From contig JAPOYE010000017.1 of the NCBI GenBank assembly GCA_026706695.1, positions 1 through 38,452 on the forward strand: 38,452 bases of DNA, written 5' to 3'. Positions within the stretch are counted from its first letter, which is position 1. Every line of letters starts with the position of its first letter. A program made the translations under genes and the position numbers. The DNA comes from Candidatus Dadabacteria bacterium. Lineage in GTDB: Bacteria > Desulfobacterota_D > UBA1144 > Nemesobacterales > Nemesobacteraceae. Shown here in pieces: positions 26,046 through 34,722 of this stretch. The notes below the pieces were generated by a model. The model saw only the letters and a list, made by a program, of their open reading frames with translations, did not search any database and was not told the DNA's origin.

Positions 26046-26481
26046 ACCCGGCGAGCACCTCCCTGCTTTGTATGAAAGTCTCAAATGCCCCTGAGCCGTT
26101 TTCCTTCTCCCATATCTCCTTTGACCAGATCTCTATCTTTTTCAGCATGCCGACCAGAACGACTTCAGTTTCAATGGCGGCGTATGAGCGTAGCGACTGA
26201 GGAATGAGAACTCTTCCCTGGTTGTCTATAGGGCAGTCAACCGCGTTTCCCATGAGATAGCGTATTGAAGACGTAACCTCGCTGTCGGTTATGGATATCT
26301 TGGAGAGCTTTTTCTCGAGTTCGTTCCACTCCCTCATGGGATAGGCGATGAGGTAGCGGTCAAAGTTCGTTATTACGAAGGTCTCGTCGGAATATTTCTT
26401 CCTGCAGACCTCCCTGAACTTTGAAGGAATACTGACCCTTCCGGTCTTGGTCATAGTATGTTCGTATCTTCCTCTGAACAT
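26035..26481 (-). CDS. mraZ: Transcriptional regulator MraZ
   Basis: MraZ is a ring-forming DNA-binding protein that heads the dcw operon and, where studied, controls its own promoter. The 148 residues hold two SpoVT/AbrB-type motifs: MTKTGRVSIPSKFR near the N-terminus and NQGRVLIPQSLR in the second half. A strong promoter candidate and three TGGC boxes lie immediately upstream. It is the first gene of a 15-gene operon running to ftsZ without a gap over 30 bases. Confidence 0.97.
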   Translation of the reverse strand: MFRGRYEHTMTKTGRVSIPSKFREVCRKKYSDETFVITNFDRYLIAYPMREWNELEKKLSKISITDSEVTSSIRYLMGNAVDCPIDNQGRVLIPQSLRSYAAIETEVVLVGMLKKIEIWSKEIWEKENGSGAFETFIQSREVLAGYGL

Positions 26482-26495
26482 TTTATGCTATCTTC

Positions 26496-26531
26496 CGCCA
26501 TTATATGCCATAATATATTCCTGTCATGCCA
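26496..26531 (-). promoter_or_regulatory. Possible MraZ operator boxes
   Basis: On the minus strand, TGGC occurs at 26531, 26510 and 26500 (first base). The last two are exactly 10 bases apart, and the first is 21 bases further up. In E. coli MraZ binds TGGGN repeats with a 10-base period upstream of mraZ. Here the boxes are TGGCA, TGGCA and TGGCG and flank the -10 box. MraZ binding is inferred. Confidence 0.4.
26500..26527 (-). promoter_or_regulatory. Promoter of the dcw operon (proximal)
   Basis: ATGACA (26522-26527, 5 of 6) and a perfect TATAAT (26500-26505) are separated by 16 bases. The transcript would begin about 12 bases before the mraZ ATG. Confidence 0.65.
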
Positions 26532-26539
26532 ATTCATAA

Positions 26540-26566
26540 ATTATAAAAAAACACGTGAAAAGTCAA
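26540..26566 (-). promoter_or_regulatory. Second upstream promoter candidate of the dcw operon
   Basis: TTGACT (26561-26566, 5 of 6) and TATAAT (26540-26545, perfect) are separated by 15 bases, shorter than the usual 16-18. It may act as an alternative start upstream of the TGGC boxes. Confidence 0.45.
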
Positions 26567-26638
26567 GTAACATTTTGAAATAGTTAGTCTTTTCAGCGGT
26601 TGAGCGGTAAAAATATAAGGCTAGATATTACTTTAATA

Positions 26639-27022
26639 ATGGATGATGCCGTGAGGGGGCATAAGAAAAAATACTATCCGTTGGGGCCGCAATTCTACTT
26701 GTTGGCTTATTTTGTATATACTCTCATCAGAGGACATGATGATTCGGAGGGTGAGATTCCACATGGGGTTGCTTCAGAAGAAATGTCTGTTTTTTTTATA
26801 AAGCTTGCCGACAAGAGTTCCAATGTTCTTTTGCAGGCGATACTCGGCACCTACGGGCACCTGATGTGGGTTAGAACCGAAGTTCCGAAGGAGATGATAG
26901 TAAAGGTGATCACCACTCCCGAACTTACTTCGGAAACGCGCAGGGTGCTGGAAGCGCTCAGGGGGGAAATAGAGTTTGATTTTGTCGATCCTCCCGGGAG
27001 CGGCGATCCGCCGGAGGACTAG
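26639..27022 (+). CDS. Small DUF4911-like protein of unknown function
   Basis: This 127-residue soluble protein diverges from mraZ and is followed after seven bases by murJ. The second half, from EEMSVFFIKLADKSSNVLLQ through YGHLMWVRTE, PKEMIVKVITTP and ETRRVLEALRGEI, has the pattern I associate with the DUF4911 family of Deltaproteobacteria. In that pattern a ligand-free helix-strand unit is followed by a V-R-T segment. The N-terminal half (HKKKYYPLGPQFYLLAYFVYT) is not familiar. I chose ATG 26639; a TTG at 26600 would add 13 residues, and neither has a clear ribosome site. The family match is from memory. Its place next to murJ and opposite the dcw operon hints at a link to wall synthesis, no more. 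Confidence 0.6.
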   Translation: MDDAVRGHKKKYYPLGPQFYLLAYFVYTLIRGHDDSEGEIPHGVASEEMSVFFIKLADKSSNVLLQAILGTYGHLMWVRTEVPKEMIVKVITTPELTSETRRVLEALRGEIEFDFVDPPGSGDPPED

Positions 27023-27029
27023 GATCTTC

Positions 27030-28583
27030 ATGGAAACAAGGGAAGACCACAAGGACAAGTGGGGGCTGGTAAGTTTTCTTACCCTGTTGAGCAGGATCGT
27101 CGGATACCTGCGGGACGTTGTGGTGGCGGCGCTTTTCGGAGCGGGTTTCCAGACCGACGCTTTTTACGTCGCGTTTCGTATTCCCAACCTGCTGCGACGT
27201 CTTTTCGCCGAAGGCTCTCTGGCGGCGATTTTCGTACCCATATTCTCGGAGCACCTTGAGTCGGGGGACAGGCGAGGGGCAAAGGACGCCCTGCGTTCCG
27301 CGTTCACTGTGCTTTTCATCATTCTCGTTTTAGTCGTGGCGCTGGGGATAATTTTTTCCCCCTGGCTGGTGAAGCTCTTCGCCTATGGATTTGATCAGAA
27401 GACTTTCGATCTGGCGGTCTATCTTAACAGGCTTGTTTTCCCCTACGTGCTTTTTATATCTCTTACGGCTCTCGCGATGGGGGTTCTTAACTCCGTACGG
27501 CATTTCTTCGCACCGGCTTTCTCTCCGGTTCTTTTCAATCTGTGCGTAATAGCAAGCGCCCTGTTTCTCTACAGGGAATTTGAAGTGCCTATAGTTTCTC
27601 TCTGCTTCGGGATCCTTGGCGGGGGGGTGCTGCAGCTGCTGCTCCACCTGTTTTATCTTCGCAAAGAAAAGTTCATGTTCGGCTTCGCGAAAACCTTCAA
27701 TCACCCCGCGGTCAGGAGACTCGCGGTTCTCATGTTCCCTCAGCTTTTCGGAATAGCGGTCTACAACCTGAACATACTCGTAAACACCCAGTACGCGTCC
27801 TTTATGTCCGAGGGAACCGTCTCCTACCTTTATTTCGCAGAGAGGATAATAGAGTTTCCCCTCGGGGTGGTGGCCGTTTCTCTGGCGACCGTTACGCTTC
27901 CCGCTCTCTCAGGCTACGCTGCGAGGGAGGATTACGGGGGTTTCGGCACAGAGTATCAGCGTTCCCTCAGGCGCATGCTGTTTATAATGGTGCCCGCAAT
28001 GGTCGGGATAGTAGCTCTGCGGGTACCCCTCTGCAATTTTCTTTACCAGCACGGCCAGTTTGATTACATGGCGGTTATAAATACTTCCCAGGCCATCCTG
28101 GGCTACGGACTCGGACTTTTCGCGGTGGGAGGAATTCGAATCACCGTGCCCGCCTTTTTCGCCCTTCAGGACACGAAGACGCCGGTCAAGGTGGCGTTTT
28201 TCTGTTTTCTGCTGAACGCGGTCTGCGGGTTCGTTCTGGGGTTTGTCTTCTCGCTTGACCACTTGGGTCTTGCGCTTGCGAGTTCAATCTCCTCGGTGGT
28301 GAATTTCGTTCTGCTGGTTGTCTTGTTGAATGGCCGTCTGGGACATTTTCTCTCCCGCGACATCCTCTTCTTTTTGCTCAGGATTCTCGCAATCGCAGTA
28401 ATCATGGGTTTTGCGGTAAGCGCCGTCGCCGGTTTTTCTACTTGGAGCGAAAGCGGTTTTTCTCTTGACAAGGCGCTGGTTATGGCCGCCTCGGTAGGTT
28501 TAGGCGTCATTATTTATTTCCTGCTTGCCAGACTCGTCGGCATAAAGGAAGTGGAGATGTTTTCTTTTCTGAAAAGAGGCTAG
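27030..28583 (+). CDS. murJ: Lipid II flippase MurJ
   Basis: MurJ (MviN) moves lipid II from the inner to the outer face of the cytoplasmic membrane. The 517 residues form about 14 membrane spans of the MOP superfamily. Conserved parts are SRIVGYLRDVVVAALFGAGFQTDAF near the start, FRIPNLLRRLFAEGSLAAIFVPIF, and the central FPQLFGIAVYNLNILVNTQ. ATG 27030 gives the normal beginning and follows the previous gene closely; an earlier in-frame start would lie inside that gene. It complements the dcw operon functionally but is transcribed away from it. Confidence 0.97.
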   Translation: METREDHKDKWGLVSFLTLLSRIVGYLRDVVVAALFGAGFQTDAFYVAFRIPNLLRRLFAEGSLAAIFVPIFSEHLESGDRRGAKDALRSAFTVLFIILVLVVALGIIFSPWLVKLFAYGFDQKTFDLAVYLNRLVFPYVLFISLTALAMGVLNSVRHFFAPAFSPVLFNLCVIASALFLYREFEVPIVSLCFGILGGGVLQLLLHLFYLRKEKFMFGFAKTFNHPAVRRLAVLMFPQLFGIAVYNLNILVNTQYASFMSEGTVSYLYFAERIIEFPLGVVAVSLATVTLPALSGYAAREDYGGFGTEYQRSLRRMLFIMVPAMVGIVALRVPLCNFLYQHGQFDYMAVINTSQAILGYGLGLFAVGGIRITVPAFFALQDTKTPVKVAFFCFLLNAVCGFVLGFVFSLDHLGLALASSISSVVNFVLLVVLLNGRLGHFLSRDILFFLLRILAIAVIMGFAVSAVAGFSTWSESGFSLDKALVMAASVGLGVIIYFLLARLVGIKEVEMFSFLKRG

Positions 28584-28742
28584 CCCCGGGCCTCGACGGC
28601 GTCTCGGTTAGTGTTGTCCGCTATACTGCATTGCGGTATTCTTGGTAAAGCGGTGCCGATTCGATTTCTGCTTATATTATTGCTCAGAGGGGATTGAGAA
28701 AAGGCATGGCGATTACCGGGATTTGTAAAAATAACAAGGCTT
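28584..28742. other. Intergenic region between murJ and TPR gene
   Basis: No gene, clear terminator or strong promoter could be supported in these 159 bases. Confidence 0.3.
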
Positions 28743-29354
28743 ATGGACGAGCTTAAGACTCTGAGCCAGTATGAGCTTGAGGCGCTTAAGGAAAAGTACG
28801 AGTATACCTTAAGGATGTTTCCCGATTCCGATTCGCTTCTCGCGCTGGCGGAAGTTCATCTTGCGCTTGGAGAGGTGACCAAGGCGAGACGCACGGTTTC
28901 CGATTTTACGGAGAAAAAAGGTGATAGCAGCCGGGCGAGACTCATTCTGGCCAAGGCGCATCTTATGTGCTGGAATGCCGCCGCTGCGGAGGAGGAACTC
29001 AAAAAAGCGCTTTCTCTGGACCAGCGGAACACTCAGGCTTCAGACCTGTTGATACATATATACAAAAGCGCAGGTAGAACGGCCGAGGCTTTCAGGGTCG
29101 CTCTGTCGCCCGTTCCGGATCCTTGGCGCCGCGGGGAGGATACCGGGAAATCTGAAGAGCCTTCCCCAGAGCCGAAAGAGGAAGGCAAACCGCGGGCCGG
29201 AGTTTTCGAGACGGACACGATGCTTAATCTCTACGTATCCCAAGGACTTTACGAAGATGCTCTGGGGATAGTTGAGGTTCTCTGCGAGATCGAACCCGAT
29301 AATCCGGTTTACAGAAACAAACGAGAAGAGATAATGGTTCTTCTTGGCAAATAG
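28743..29354 (+). CDS. TPR-repeat protein of unknown function
   Basis: The 203 residues have tetratricopeptide-like helix pairs. Units are visible around 22-50 (DSDSLLALAEVHLALGEVTK), 58-90 (RARLILAKAHLMCWNAAAAE) and 92-120. A Pro/Glu/Lys-rich linker (about 130-150) leads to a last unit, LYVSQGLYEDALGIVEVLCEIEPDNP. No signal peptide or membrane span is seen, so it is probably cytoplasmic and binds other proteins. The linker and final repeat resemble TPR proteins found near motility or wall genes, but I cannot name a family. It lies between murJ and aroQ on the same strand. Confidence 0.85.
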   Translation: MDELKTLSQYELEALKEKYEYTLRMFPDSDSLLALAEVHLALGEVTKARRTVSDFTEKKGDSSRARLILAKAHLMCWNAAAAEEELKKALSLDQRNTQASDLLIHIYKSAGRTAEAFRVALSPVPDPWRRGEDTGKSEEPSPEPKEEGKPRAGVFETDTMLNLYVSQGLYEDALGIVEVLCEIEPDNPVYRNKREEIMVLLGK

Positions 29355-29412
29355 AAACCTCGTTTGGTTTTTCTCAGCCTTTTAATTATCATTACTCCCG
29401 GTATTTTGTCCC

Positions 29413-29868
29413 ATGGAAATACTTGTCATCAACGGTCCGAATCTCAACATGCTGGGCAAGAGGGAACCTGAGATTTACGGAAGTCTTACCCTTTCTGAGA
29501 TTGAATCTTTTCTTTCTTCGAAAACCGACTCCCTAGGCGGAGACGTCGGACTTTCCTTCTTTCAGTCGAATTCAGAAGGGGAGATAGTCACCGCCATACA
29601 GGATGCCTACGGGAAGTTCGACGGAATAATCATAAACCCCGGCGCCTATACCCATACAAGCGTGGCCATAAGGGACGCCATACTCTCAACCGGAATGCCT
29701 GTTGTGGAAGTTCATATTTCCAACATATACAAAAGGGAGGACTTCAGACAGAAATCGTTTGTCTCGGGAGTATCGCTCGGCGTGGTATCGGGTTTCAGGG
29801 CGCACAGTTATTCCCTCGGGCTTTTGGGGCTGGTTGAACACCTGAGGAAAGAAAGCGTCTCTTCCTGA
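29413..29868 (+). CDS. aroQ: Type II 3-dehydroquinate dehydratase AroQ
   Basis: AroQ removes water from 3-dehydroquinate in the shikimate pathway. The 151 residues contain all known catalytic positions: [17 protein letters not shown] with Arg17 and the active Tyr22, NPGAYTHTS with Asn75 and His81, and EVHISN with His101. The type II form is a small dodecameric enzyme, distinct from AroD. It is 58 bases after the TPR gene and 21 bases before recJ. Confidence 0.97.
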   Translation: MEILVINGPNLNMLGKREPEIYGSLTLSEIESFLSSKTDSLGGDVGLSFFQSNSEGEIVTAIQDAYGKFDGIIINPGAYTHTSVAIRDAILSTGMPVVEVHISNIYKREDFRQKSFVSGVSLGVVSGFRAHSYSLGLLGLVEHLRKESVSS

Positions 29869-29889
29869 ATTTCTCCCCGCGGAATTCTT

Positions 29890-31605
29890 ATGAAGAAAAG
29901 AAAATGGGTAGTAGCAAAACCCGCTAAAGGGCCGGTTGAGAGGATTTCGGCAAAGCTCGACATCCTGCCGATAACCGCGGGACTTCTGGTAAATAGGGGA
30001 ATAAATTCCGCTCAAGACGCCGAGGCGTTTCTTTCCGCATCCCTCTCGGACCTGCCTTCTCCCTTCCTGATGAAAGGCATGGAGGAGGCGGTGGCGCGCC
30101 TTTGCAGGTGCGTTTACGAAAAGGAAAAAGTCGCCGTTTACGGAGACTTTGATGTCGACGGAGTCACGGCTACCTCTCTTCTGACGGGTTTTCTGAGAGC
30201 CCTAGGCTGCGACGTTACCTACTATATTCCCGACAGGTTCAAAGAGGGTTACGGAGTGAACTCCAAGGCGCTTCGCGATCTTAAGGAGAGGCAGGTAAAC
30301 CTCGTAATCTCGGTTGACTGCGGAATCACGGCGGTGGATGAAGTGGCGCAGGCGCGCACGCTGGGAATGGATTTCATAGTTACGGATCATCACAACTTCT
30401 GTGGCCAGTTGCCCGAGGCTGTCGCCGTTCTCAATCCCCGTCAGGCGGACTGCAGGTACCCGGGAAAAGAGGTTTCGGGCGTCGGAGTAGCGTTTAACCT
30501 AGCTCTGGCCCTTAGAAGAACCCTGAGGGAGGAGGGATTCTTCAAGACCGTCGAGGAACCTAACATGGGGGATTTTCTTGATCTTGTTTCGCTTGGGACC
30601 GTCTCTGACCGCGTACCGGTGGGGAATGTGAACAGGATCATGCTGAAAGAAGGTCTTAAAAGAATGCGGAGTCCCAAGCGTCTGGGCCTGTGGGCCCTTA
30701 AAGAGGTAAGTGGCATAGGAGACGGCATAGAGGTATTCGATCTCGGCTTTCGTCTCGGTCCCAGAATAAATGCGGTGGGGAGGCTTGATTCCGCGGACAA
30801 GGCAGTTGAGCTTCTTCTTGCCGACAGCGAAGAGAACGCTTTCTTGCTCGCGGAATTTCTTGACAAACGCAACTCCGAGCGTCGCGGTATTGAAGAAAGA
30901 ATACTGAGCGACGCGACCCGGATGGTTGAGTCGGTTCCCGAGTACTCAAATAGCAATTCCCTTGTTCTCTCGTCTCGCGAATGGCACAGGGGAGTTGTTG
31001 GCATTGTGGCTTCCTCTATTGCTGAATCTTACGGAAAACCCGCTTTTCTCATCTCGGTAGACGAAAACGGCGTGGGCAGAGGAAGCGGGAGATCGTTCGG
31101 AGGAATCAACATATTTTCAGTCCTCTCAAAATGCGGGGATCTTCTCGTTGAGTTCGGCGGACACGCCTACGCTGCAGGAGTGACGATTCCTGAGGAGAAG
31201 ATCGATCTTTTCAGGGGGCGGTTCTCAGAAGAGCTTGAAAAAAGCGGTCAGAAACCTGAAAGCAAGCTTGATATAGACTCAGAAATAAGCCTTGATTTCA
31301 TAAGCGATACCCTTGTTTCTGAGATTGAAAGCCTCTCGCCTTTCGGAGAGGGAAATCCCGAGCCCCTTTTTCTCTCGAAGGCCGTTTCTGTAGTGAGTCA
31401 GAACCTGCTTAAGAATCAGCATGTTATGTTCAGAGCGAGAAAGAACGGTCCTGTATTCAACTGCATCTGGTTTTACGCTTCCCAAAAACGTCTTCCCGAA
31501 AAACTGGATTTGGTTTTTTCTCTGCGCTTTAATGTCCGAAACGGGAAAAGGGAACCCCGCCTTTTCGTCCGGGACGCGAGAGAATCGTATAGTGAGCCCG
31601 TATAG
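29890..31605 (+). CDS. recJ: Single-strand DNA exonuclease RecJ
   Basis: RecJ degrades single-stranded DNA 5' to 3' in recombination and mismatch repair. DHH-family motifs are complete: YGDFDVDG (D86, D88, D90), SVDCGI (from 141) and TDHHNF (D166, H167, H168). The later motifs are LGPRINAVGRL and the DHHA1 motif GGHAYAAG. A C-terminal OB-like domain closes the 571 residues. It ends three bases before the convergent methyltransferase gene. Confidence 0.96.
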   Translation: MKKRKWVVAKPAKGPVERISAKLDILPITAGLLVNRGINSAQDAEAFLSASLSDLPSPFLMKGMEEAVARLCRCVYEKEKVAVYGDFDVDGVTATSLLTGFLRALGCDVTYYIPDRFKEGYGVNSKALRDLKERQVNLVISVDCGITAVDEVAQARTLGMDFIVTDHHNFCGQLPEAVAVLNPRQADCRYPGKEVSGVGVAFNLALALRRTLREEGFFKTVEEPNMGDFLDLVSLGTVSDRVPVGNVNRIMLKEGLKRMRSPKRLGLWALKEVSGIGDGIEVFDLGFRLGPRINAVGRLDSADKAVELLLADSEENAFLLAEFLDKRNSERRGIEERILSDATRMVESVPEYSNSNSLVLSSREWHRGVVGIVASSIAESYGKPAFLISVDENGVGRGSGRSFGGINIFSVLSKCGDLLVEFGGHAYAAGVTIPEEKIDLFRGRFSEELEKSGQKPESKLDIDSEISLDFISDTLVSEIESLSPFGEGNPEPLFLSKAVSVVSQNLLKNQHVMFRARKNGPVFNCIWFYASQKRLPEKLDLVFSLRFNVRNGKREPRLFVRDARESYSEPV

Positions 31606-31608
31606 CTT

Positions 31609-33105
31609 TTAATAGCCTTGTATTAACAGCAGCTGTCTTGAAGTTTTGCTGATGCTGTATTTGTGTCTGTCTCCCGATTCTGCCGACAACCTGTCAATAT
31701 CAAGAGACCTGAGCAGTTGAACCGTGATCGGTCTTTTGCTGTCCCAGAAAATAAAAGAGCTGTAAAAGTCGTTCGCGGTATCCGAGTTAAGCAGGTCCGC
31801 CAGCCGGTGAGATTCCTCGGGGCTGTCCATGGCGATGAAATTTACGGTGTCATCGAATACAACGGCCTTGCCCTCATGAGGGCCTACGACAAAGAACTCA
31901 AGTTTTTTGTAAAGGGCTGCAATGGCCACTTTCCAATTACTGAAGCTGTAATCTCCAACCCCGAAAACGGAGAATCTCGGTTTGTCTCTGTATATTGAGC
32001 TCGTTCTCCGGTCCAGAAGTTCGCCGTACTTTTTCAGATATTCCATGGTCTTGGGGGCTGCTTTCGCCAGATATCCTGTTTCCTGACCGATTCTTGTTTG
32101 CGGAACCAGCATGAATTTCTCGGGATCTCTTCTGTTCGCCAGACCGGAACCCTTCAGCAAAGGGTAAAGGCACATGTCTTCAAGCTCGTTTATCTCGCCA
32201 AGACCGTTTACGTATAAACCGTCCCCTGTTTTTTTGAGTTCCATAACTTTTGAGCAGTCATGCTTGATCCCGGTTCTCCATTTGTAATACTGGCTGTTTT
32301 CAATCAGGTGCCTTGTTTTTTCGTAACCGTGAATGTCGGCAACAAGAAAGCCTTCGCGAAGCCCTATTGTCTGAATTGGACTGTCTGCTTCCATATGGCT
32401 GTACACCTTGCAGTCCTCGCGTCTTCTGTCGGAGGAAGTCACGGTCAGCAGGCATGCGTCGGCAGAAATCCGGAAATGAAGTTTTGAGTCAATAAGATGC
32501 ATGGTAGCGACTTCCATTTTTCTCTCGTTTTTCCACGCGTTCAGCAGGACCTTTCTCGCAACCGAAGTTTTACATAACATTGCTACTGTTCCCCGCTTTT
32601 TCTGAAGCCATTCAATCATCCGGTCTATCATCCACTCCGATATGTCGAAGTTGCTTTTTCCGGTTAAGGCATCAAGTCCCTTCATTTTTTTGTGGTTGAG
32701 TTTTACGGGCAGATTTTCGCTTCCCAACTGGCCAAGCTGCGAGTTGGTGATCCATGGCGGATTTCCTATTACCAGAATGGGTTCCGGCAGATCGCACAGT
32801 TCGGATTCCCAGTCCTTGGAGAAAAAATCAGCTGTCTCAATTCTGACCTGAGTGGATGTGCCATAATCCGGGAGCCTGTTTCTCAGCAGCTCAATGTAAT
32901 TTTCGTCAATATCGCAGGCATATCCCTCCCTTGCTTCGTCAAACACGTTCAGTGCTTCTATAAAAAAAGTGCCTGCTCCGCATGTCGGTTCGATTACGCT
33001 TTTTGGCGCCACACTGTTCTTCTTCAGGAATCCGCAGACTTGGCGGGCCAGATCTTCGGGCGTCTGGAAGTCCCCGTGTTCAGCCTTCTTCGTGTTTTTG
33101 GTCAT
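31609..33105 (-). CDS. Type II DNA adenine-N6 methyltransferase
   Basis: The 498 residues show motif X (DFQTP, 12-16), the SAM-binding motif I (IEPTCGAGTF, 38-47) and the catalytic motif IV NPPW (115-118), in the order of gamma-class adenine-N6 methyltransferases. The C-terminal half (from about 250) should recognise the target sequence, which I cannot predict. The gene follows a likely restriction endonuclease gene on the same strand by six bases, so together they form a restriction-modification system protecting host DNA. The pair is bounded by recJ and an SPFH gene and is probably an acquired island. Confidence 0.9.
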   Translation of the reverse strand: MTKNTKKAEHGDFQTPEDLARQVCGFLKKNSVAPKSVIEPTCGAGTFFIEALNVFDEAREGYACDIDENYIELLRNRLPDYGTSTQVRIETADFFSKDWESELCDLPEPILVIGNPPWITNSQLGQLGSENLPVKLNHKKMKGLDALTGKSNFDISEWMIDRMIEWLQKKRGTVAMLCKTSVARKVLLNAWKNERKMEVATMHLIDSKLHFRISADACLLTVTSSDRRREDCKVYSHMEADSPIQTIGLREGFLVADIHGYEKTRHLIENSQYYKWRTGIKHDCSKVMELKKTGDGLYVNGLGEINELEDMCLYPLLKGSGLANRRDPEKFMLVPQTRIGQETGYLAKAAPKTMEYLKKYGELLDRRTSSIYRDKPRFSVFGVGDYSFSNWKVAIAALYKKLEFFVVGPHEGKAVVFDDTVNFIAMDSPEESHRLADLLNSDTANDFYSSFIFWDSKRPITVQLLRSLDIDRLSAESGDRHKYSISKTSRQLLLIQGY

Positions 33106-33111
33106 TCTCTT

Positions 33112-33774
33112 CTACTTCGATAAGTTATGTACTCTTTTCGCGTTTCCGGCCGCTTCAATTATGCGGCCGTACTGCAGTCTCCATTGCAGGGCATTTGAGA
33201 TGGTCAGATAGCCTTGTTCAGGCTTTTTCTTAAGAAGTTCCTCCGCGATTCTGTTTGCCTGTATATCGTCAACGGGCAGATTTCTCTCACACATAAATGC
33301 TATGAGATCATCGCTGTTTCCATCATTTTCCAGTATCTGACGTAATCCTCTGGTGGTCTGGTAATCACCAGTAACTTCTTTTTCCACGAAAATTGTGTGC
33401 AGAAAATTCAGGCGACCGGTTTTGGTTTTGTGGTTGTCTGTTTTTTCGTAAACGAAAACCAGAAGAGAGTATCCCAGACCGTAAATTTTTTGTTTTGCCG
33501 ACCTGTAAGGACAGGACGATTGAGGCTGTTTTATGCTTGTAACCTTTATGTCAATTTCAAGCTCCGGGAAATCGATTCCTTTTGCCGAACTTCCGAATCT
33601 GAATTCATATTTTTCAGCGAGATATTCCCTGAATCTGCGTTCAATAAAAGTACCTACCGCTTTGCCGTCGGTTATTCCATAAATCTCAGAAAAAGTTATT
33701 CTTGAGTGGAGCGGAGAAAAGGCTCTTGCTCCTTGCAGAAACCTTTTTCTTGTGAGTTTCGGTTTTTGACACAA
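33112..33774 (-). CDS. Putative type II restriction endonuclease
   Basis: The 220-residue protein lies just upstream of the methyltransferase. Around 45-77 it has an Glu in FIERRFREYL, then GIDFP (D68) and LEIDIK (E73, D75, K77), which fits a PD-(D/E)XK nuclease core. No named enzyme family was recognised, so the call rests on this motif and on the neighbour. The only available start is TTG at 33774; no ribosome site precedes it and a TATAAT lies two bases upstream. Low expression would favour methylation before cutting. It could also be longer at the front if a nonstandard start is used. Confidence 0.65.
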   Translation of the reverse strand: MCQKPKLTRKRFLQGARAFSPLHSRITFSEIYGITDGKAVGTFIERRFREYLAEKYEFRFGSSAKGIDFPELEIDIKVTSIKQPQSSCPYRSAKQKIYGLGYSLLVFVYEKTDNHKTKTGRLNFLHTIFVEKEVTGDYQTTRGLRQILENDGNSDDLIAFMCERNLPVDDIQANRIAEELLKKKPEQGYLTISNALQWRLQYGRIIEAAGNAKRVHNLSK

Positions 33775-33776
33775 GT

Positions 33777-33784
33777 ATTATAAT
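33777..33784. promoter_or_regulatory. Palindromic ATTATAAT in a divergent 44-base gap
   Basis: The sequence reads TATAAT on both strands (plus 33779-33784, minus 33777-33782) between the divergent endonuclease and SPFH genes. No good -35 box was found at proper spacing for either. On the minus strand a transcript from here would start inside the endonuclease frame. Confidence 0.3.
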
Positions 33785-33818
33785 GTATGGACATATAAGT
33801 ATCTAATGGAGGTATTAG

Positions 33819-34706
33819 ATGAAAGTGAGGAGGCAGTTGCCCAAACTTAATATTTTTTACCCGATAATTTTTATCCTGCTGTTTTTTCTGGTGACGGGAG
33901 TTTTCGTGATAGTGGAAAGCGGGCATGTTGGAGTTGTGCGGACCCTTGGCGCCGTGCAGCCCAAGGCGCTTGCCGAGGGATTCCATATGAAAAAACCCTT
34001 TATGGATAAAGTTGAACAGATCGATATCCGTCTTACCGCGGCGAGTGCCAAGGCTGTTTCCGCTTCCAAGGACCTCCAGACGGTACAGACTCAAGTTACT
34101 CTCCAGTATTCCATTACGGGAGAACTCGCTCCCGTTATATTTCAGAAGATAGGGAAAAGAAATACAGTGTCGCTCACGCTCATAGAACCTGCGATACAGG
34201 AATCCGTAAAGGCCATTACGGCCAAGTACACCGCCGAGCAGCTGGTTACCAAAAGAGCCGAGGTGAAGGTCGAGATACAGGAAGCCATAAATAATTTCAT
34301 ATCCATTACCCTTGCCGAGAAGGGGATTTCTCCCAATGCTCTCAAAATAGCCAACATCGCCATAACGGACTTTGATTTCTCGGATGAGTTCAACAAGGCG
34401 ATTGAACTCAAGGTAAAGGCTGAGCAGGAGGCGCTTCAGGCCAAAAACGAAAAAATAAGAAGAGTGACCCAGGCGGAAGCCGCAGCGGAGGAGAAAAAAC
34501 TCGCCGCAAGCGCTCATGCCTTCGAGATAGAAGTGGCGTCCAAGGCAAGAGCCGATGCGATTGAGAGAGAAGCCAAGGCGCTTAAGAACAATCCGCAGAT
34601 TATTCAACTGCGTCTGGCGGAGAAGTGGGACGGCACCCTTCCCAAGTTCTCAGGCGGTGGCGCGGTGCCCATGTTAAACGTGGATTCTCTTCTGAAAGAA
34701 GAGTAG
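33819..34706 (+). CDS. SPFH/prohibitin-family membrane protein
   Basis: SPFH proteins form large oligomeric cages or rafts on membranes, often controlling proteases. This 295-residue member has one N-terminal span (about 12-32), followed by the SPFH core VESGHVGVVRTLGAVQPKAL and EGFHMKKPFMDKVEQIDIR. A long Ala/Glu/Lys-rich coiled coil (about 195-260) precedes the end PMLNVDSLL. The layout is that of bacterial prohibitin homologues. GGAGGT at 33808-33813 is five bases before the ATG. No FtsH or NfeD partner gene is adjacent; lgt follows on the same strand. Confidence 0.92.
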   Translation: MKVRRQLPKLNIFYPIIFILLFFLVTGVFVIVESGHVGVVRTLGAVQPKALAEGFHMKKPFMDKVEQIDIRLTAASAKAVSASKDLQTVQTQVTLQYSITGELAPVIFQKIGKRNTVSLTLIEPAIQESVKAITAKYTAEQLVTKRAEVKVEIQEAINNFISITLAEKGISPNALKIANIAITDFDFSDEFNKAIELKVKAEQEALQAKNEKIRRVTQAEAAAEEKKLAASAHAFEIEVASKARADAIEREAKALKNNPQIIQLRLAEKWDGTLPKFSGGGAVPMLNVDSLLKEE

Positions 34707-34722
34707 TCCGGGGAGACACCAT

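Noticed and set aside
29355-29375. Terminator after the TPR gene (AAACC/GGTTT then TTCTC)
   Set aside because: The stem has five pairs, only two of them G-C, and a poor T run; too weak to support.
31609-31626. Hairpin TTAATA/TATTAA between recJ and the methyltransferase
   Set aside because: All A-T pairs and within the methyltransferase end; not convincing as a terminator.
33696-34607. A 303-codon open frame antisense to the SPFH gene
   Set aside because: It is longer than the SPFH gene but its protein is a Leu/Gly/Phe/Arg mixture of no known family, while the plus strand encodes a clear prohibitin-type protein with a good ribosome site.
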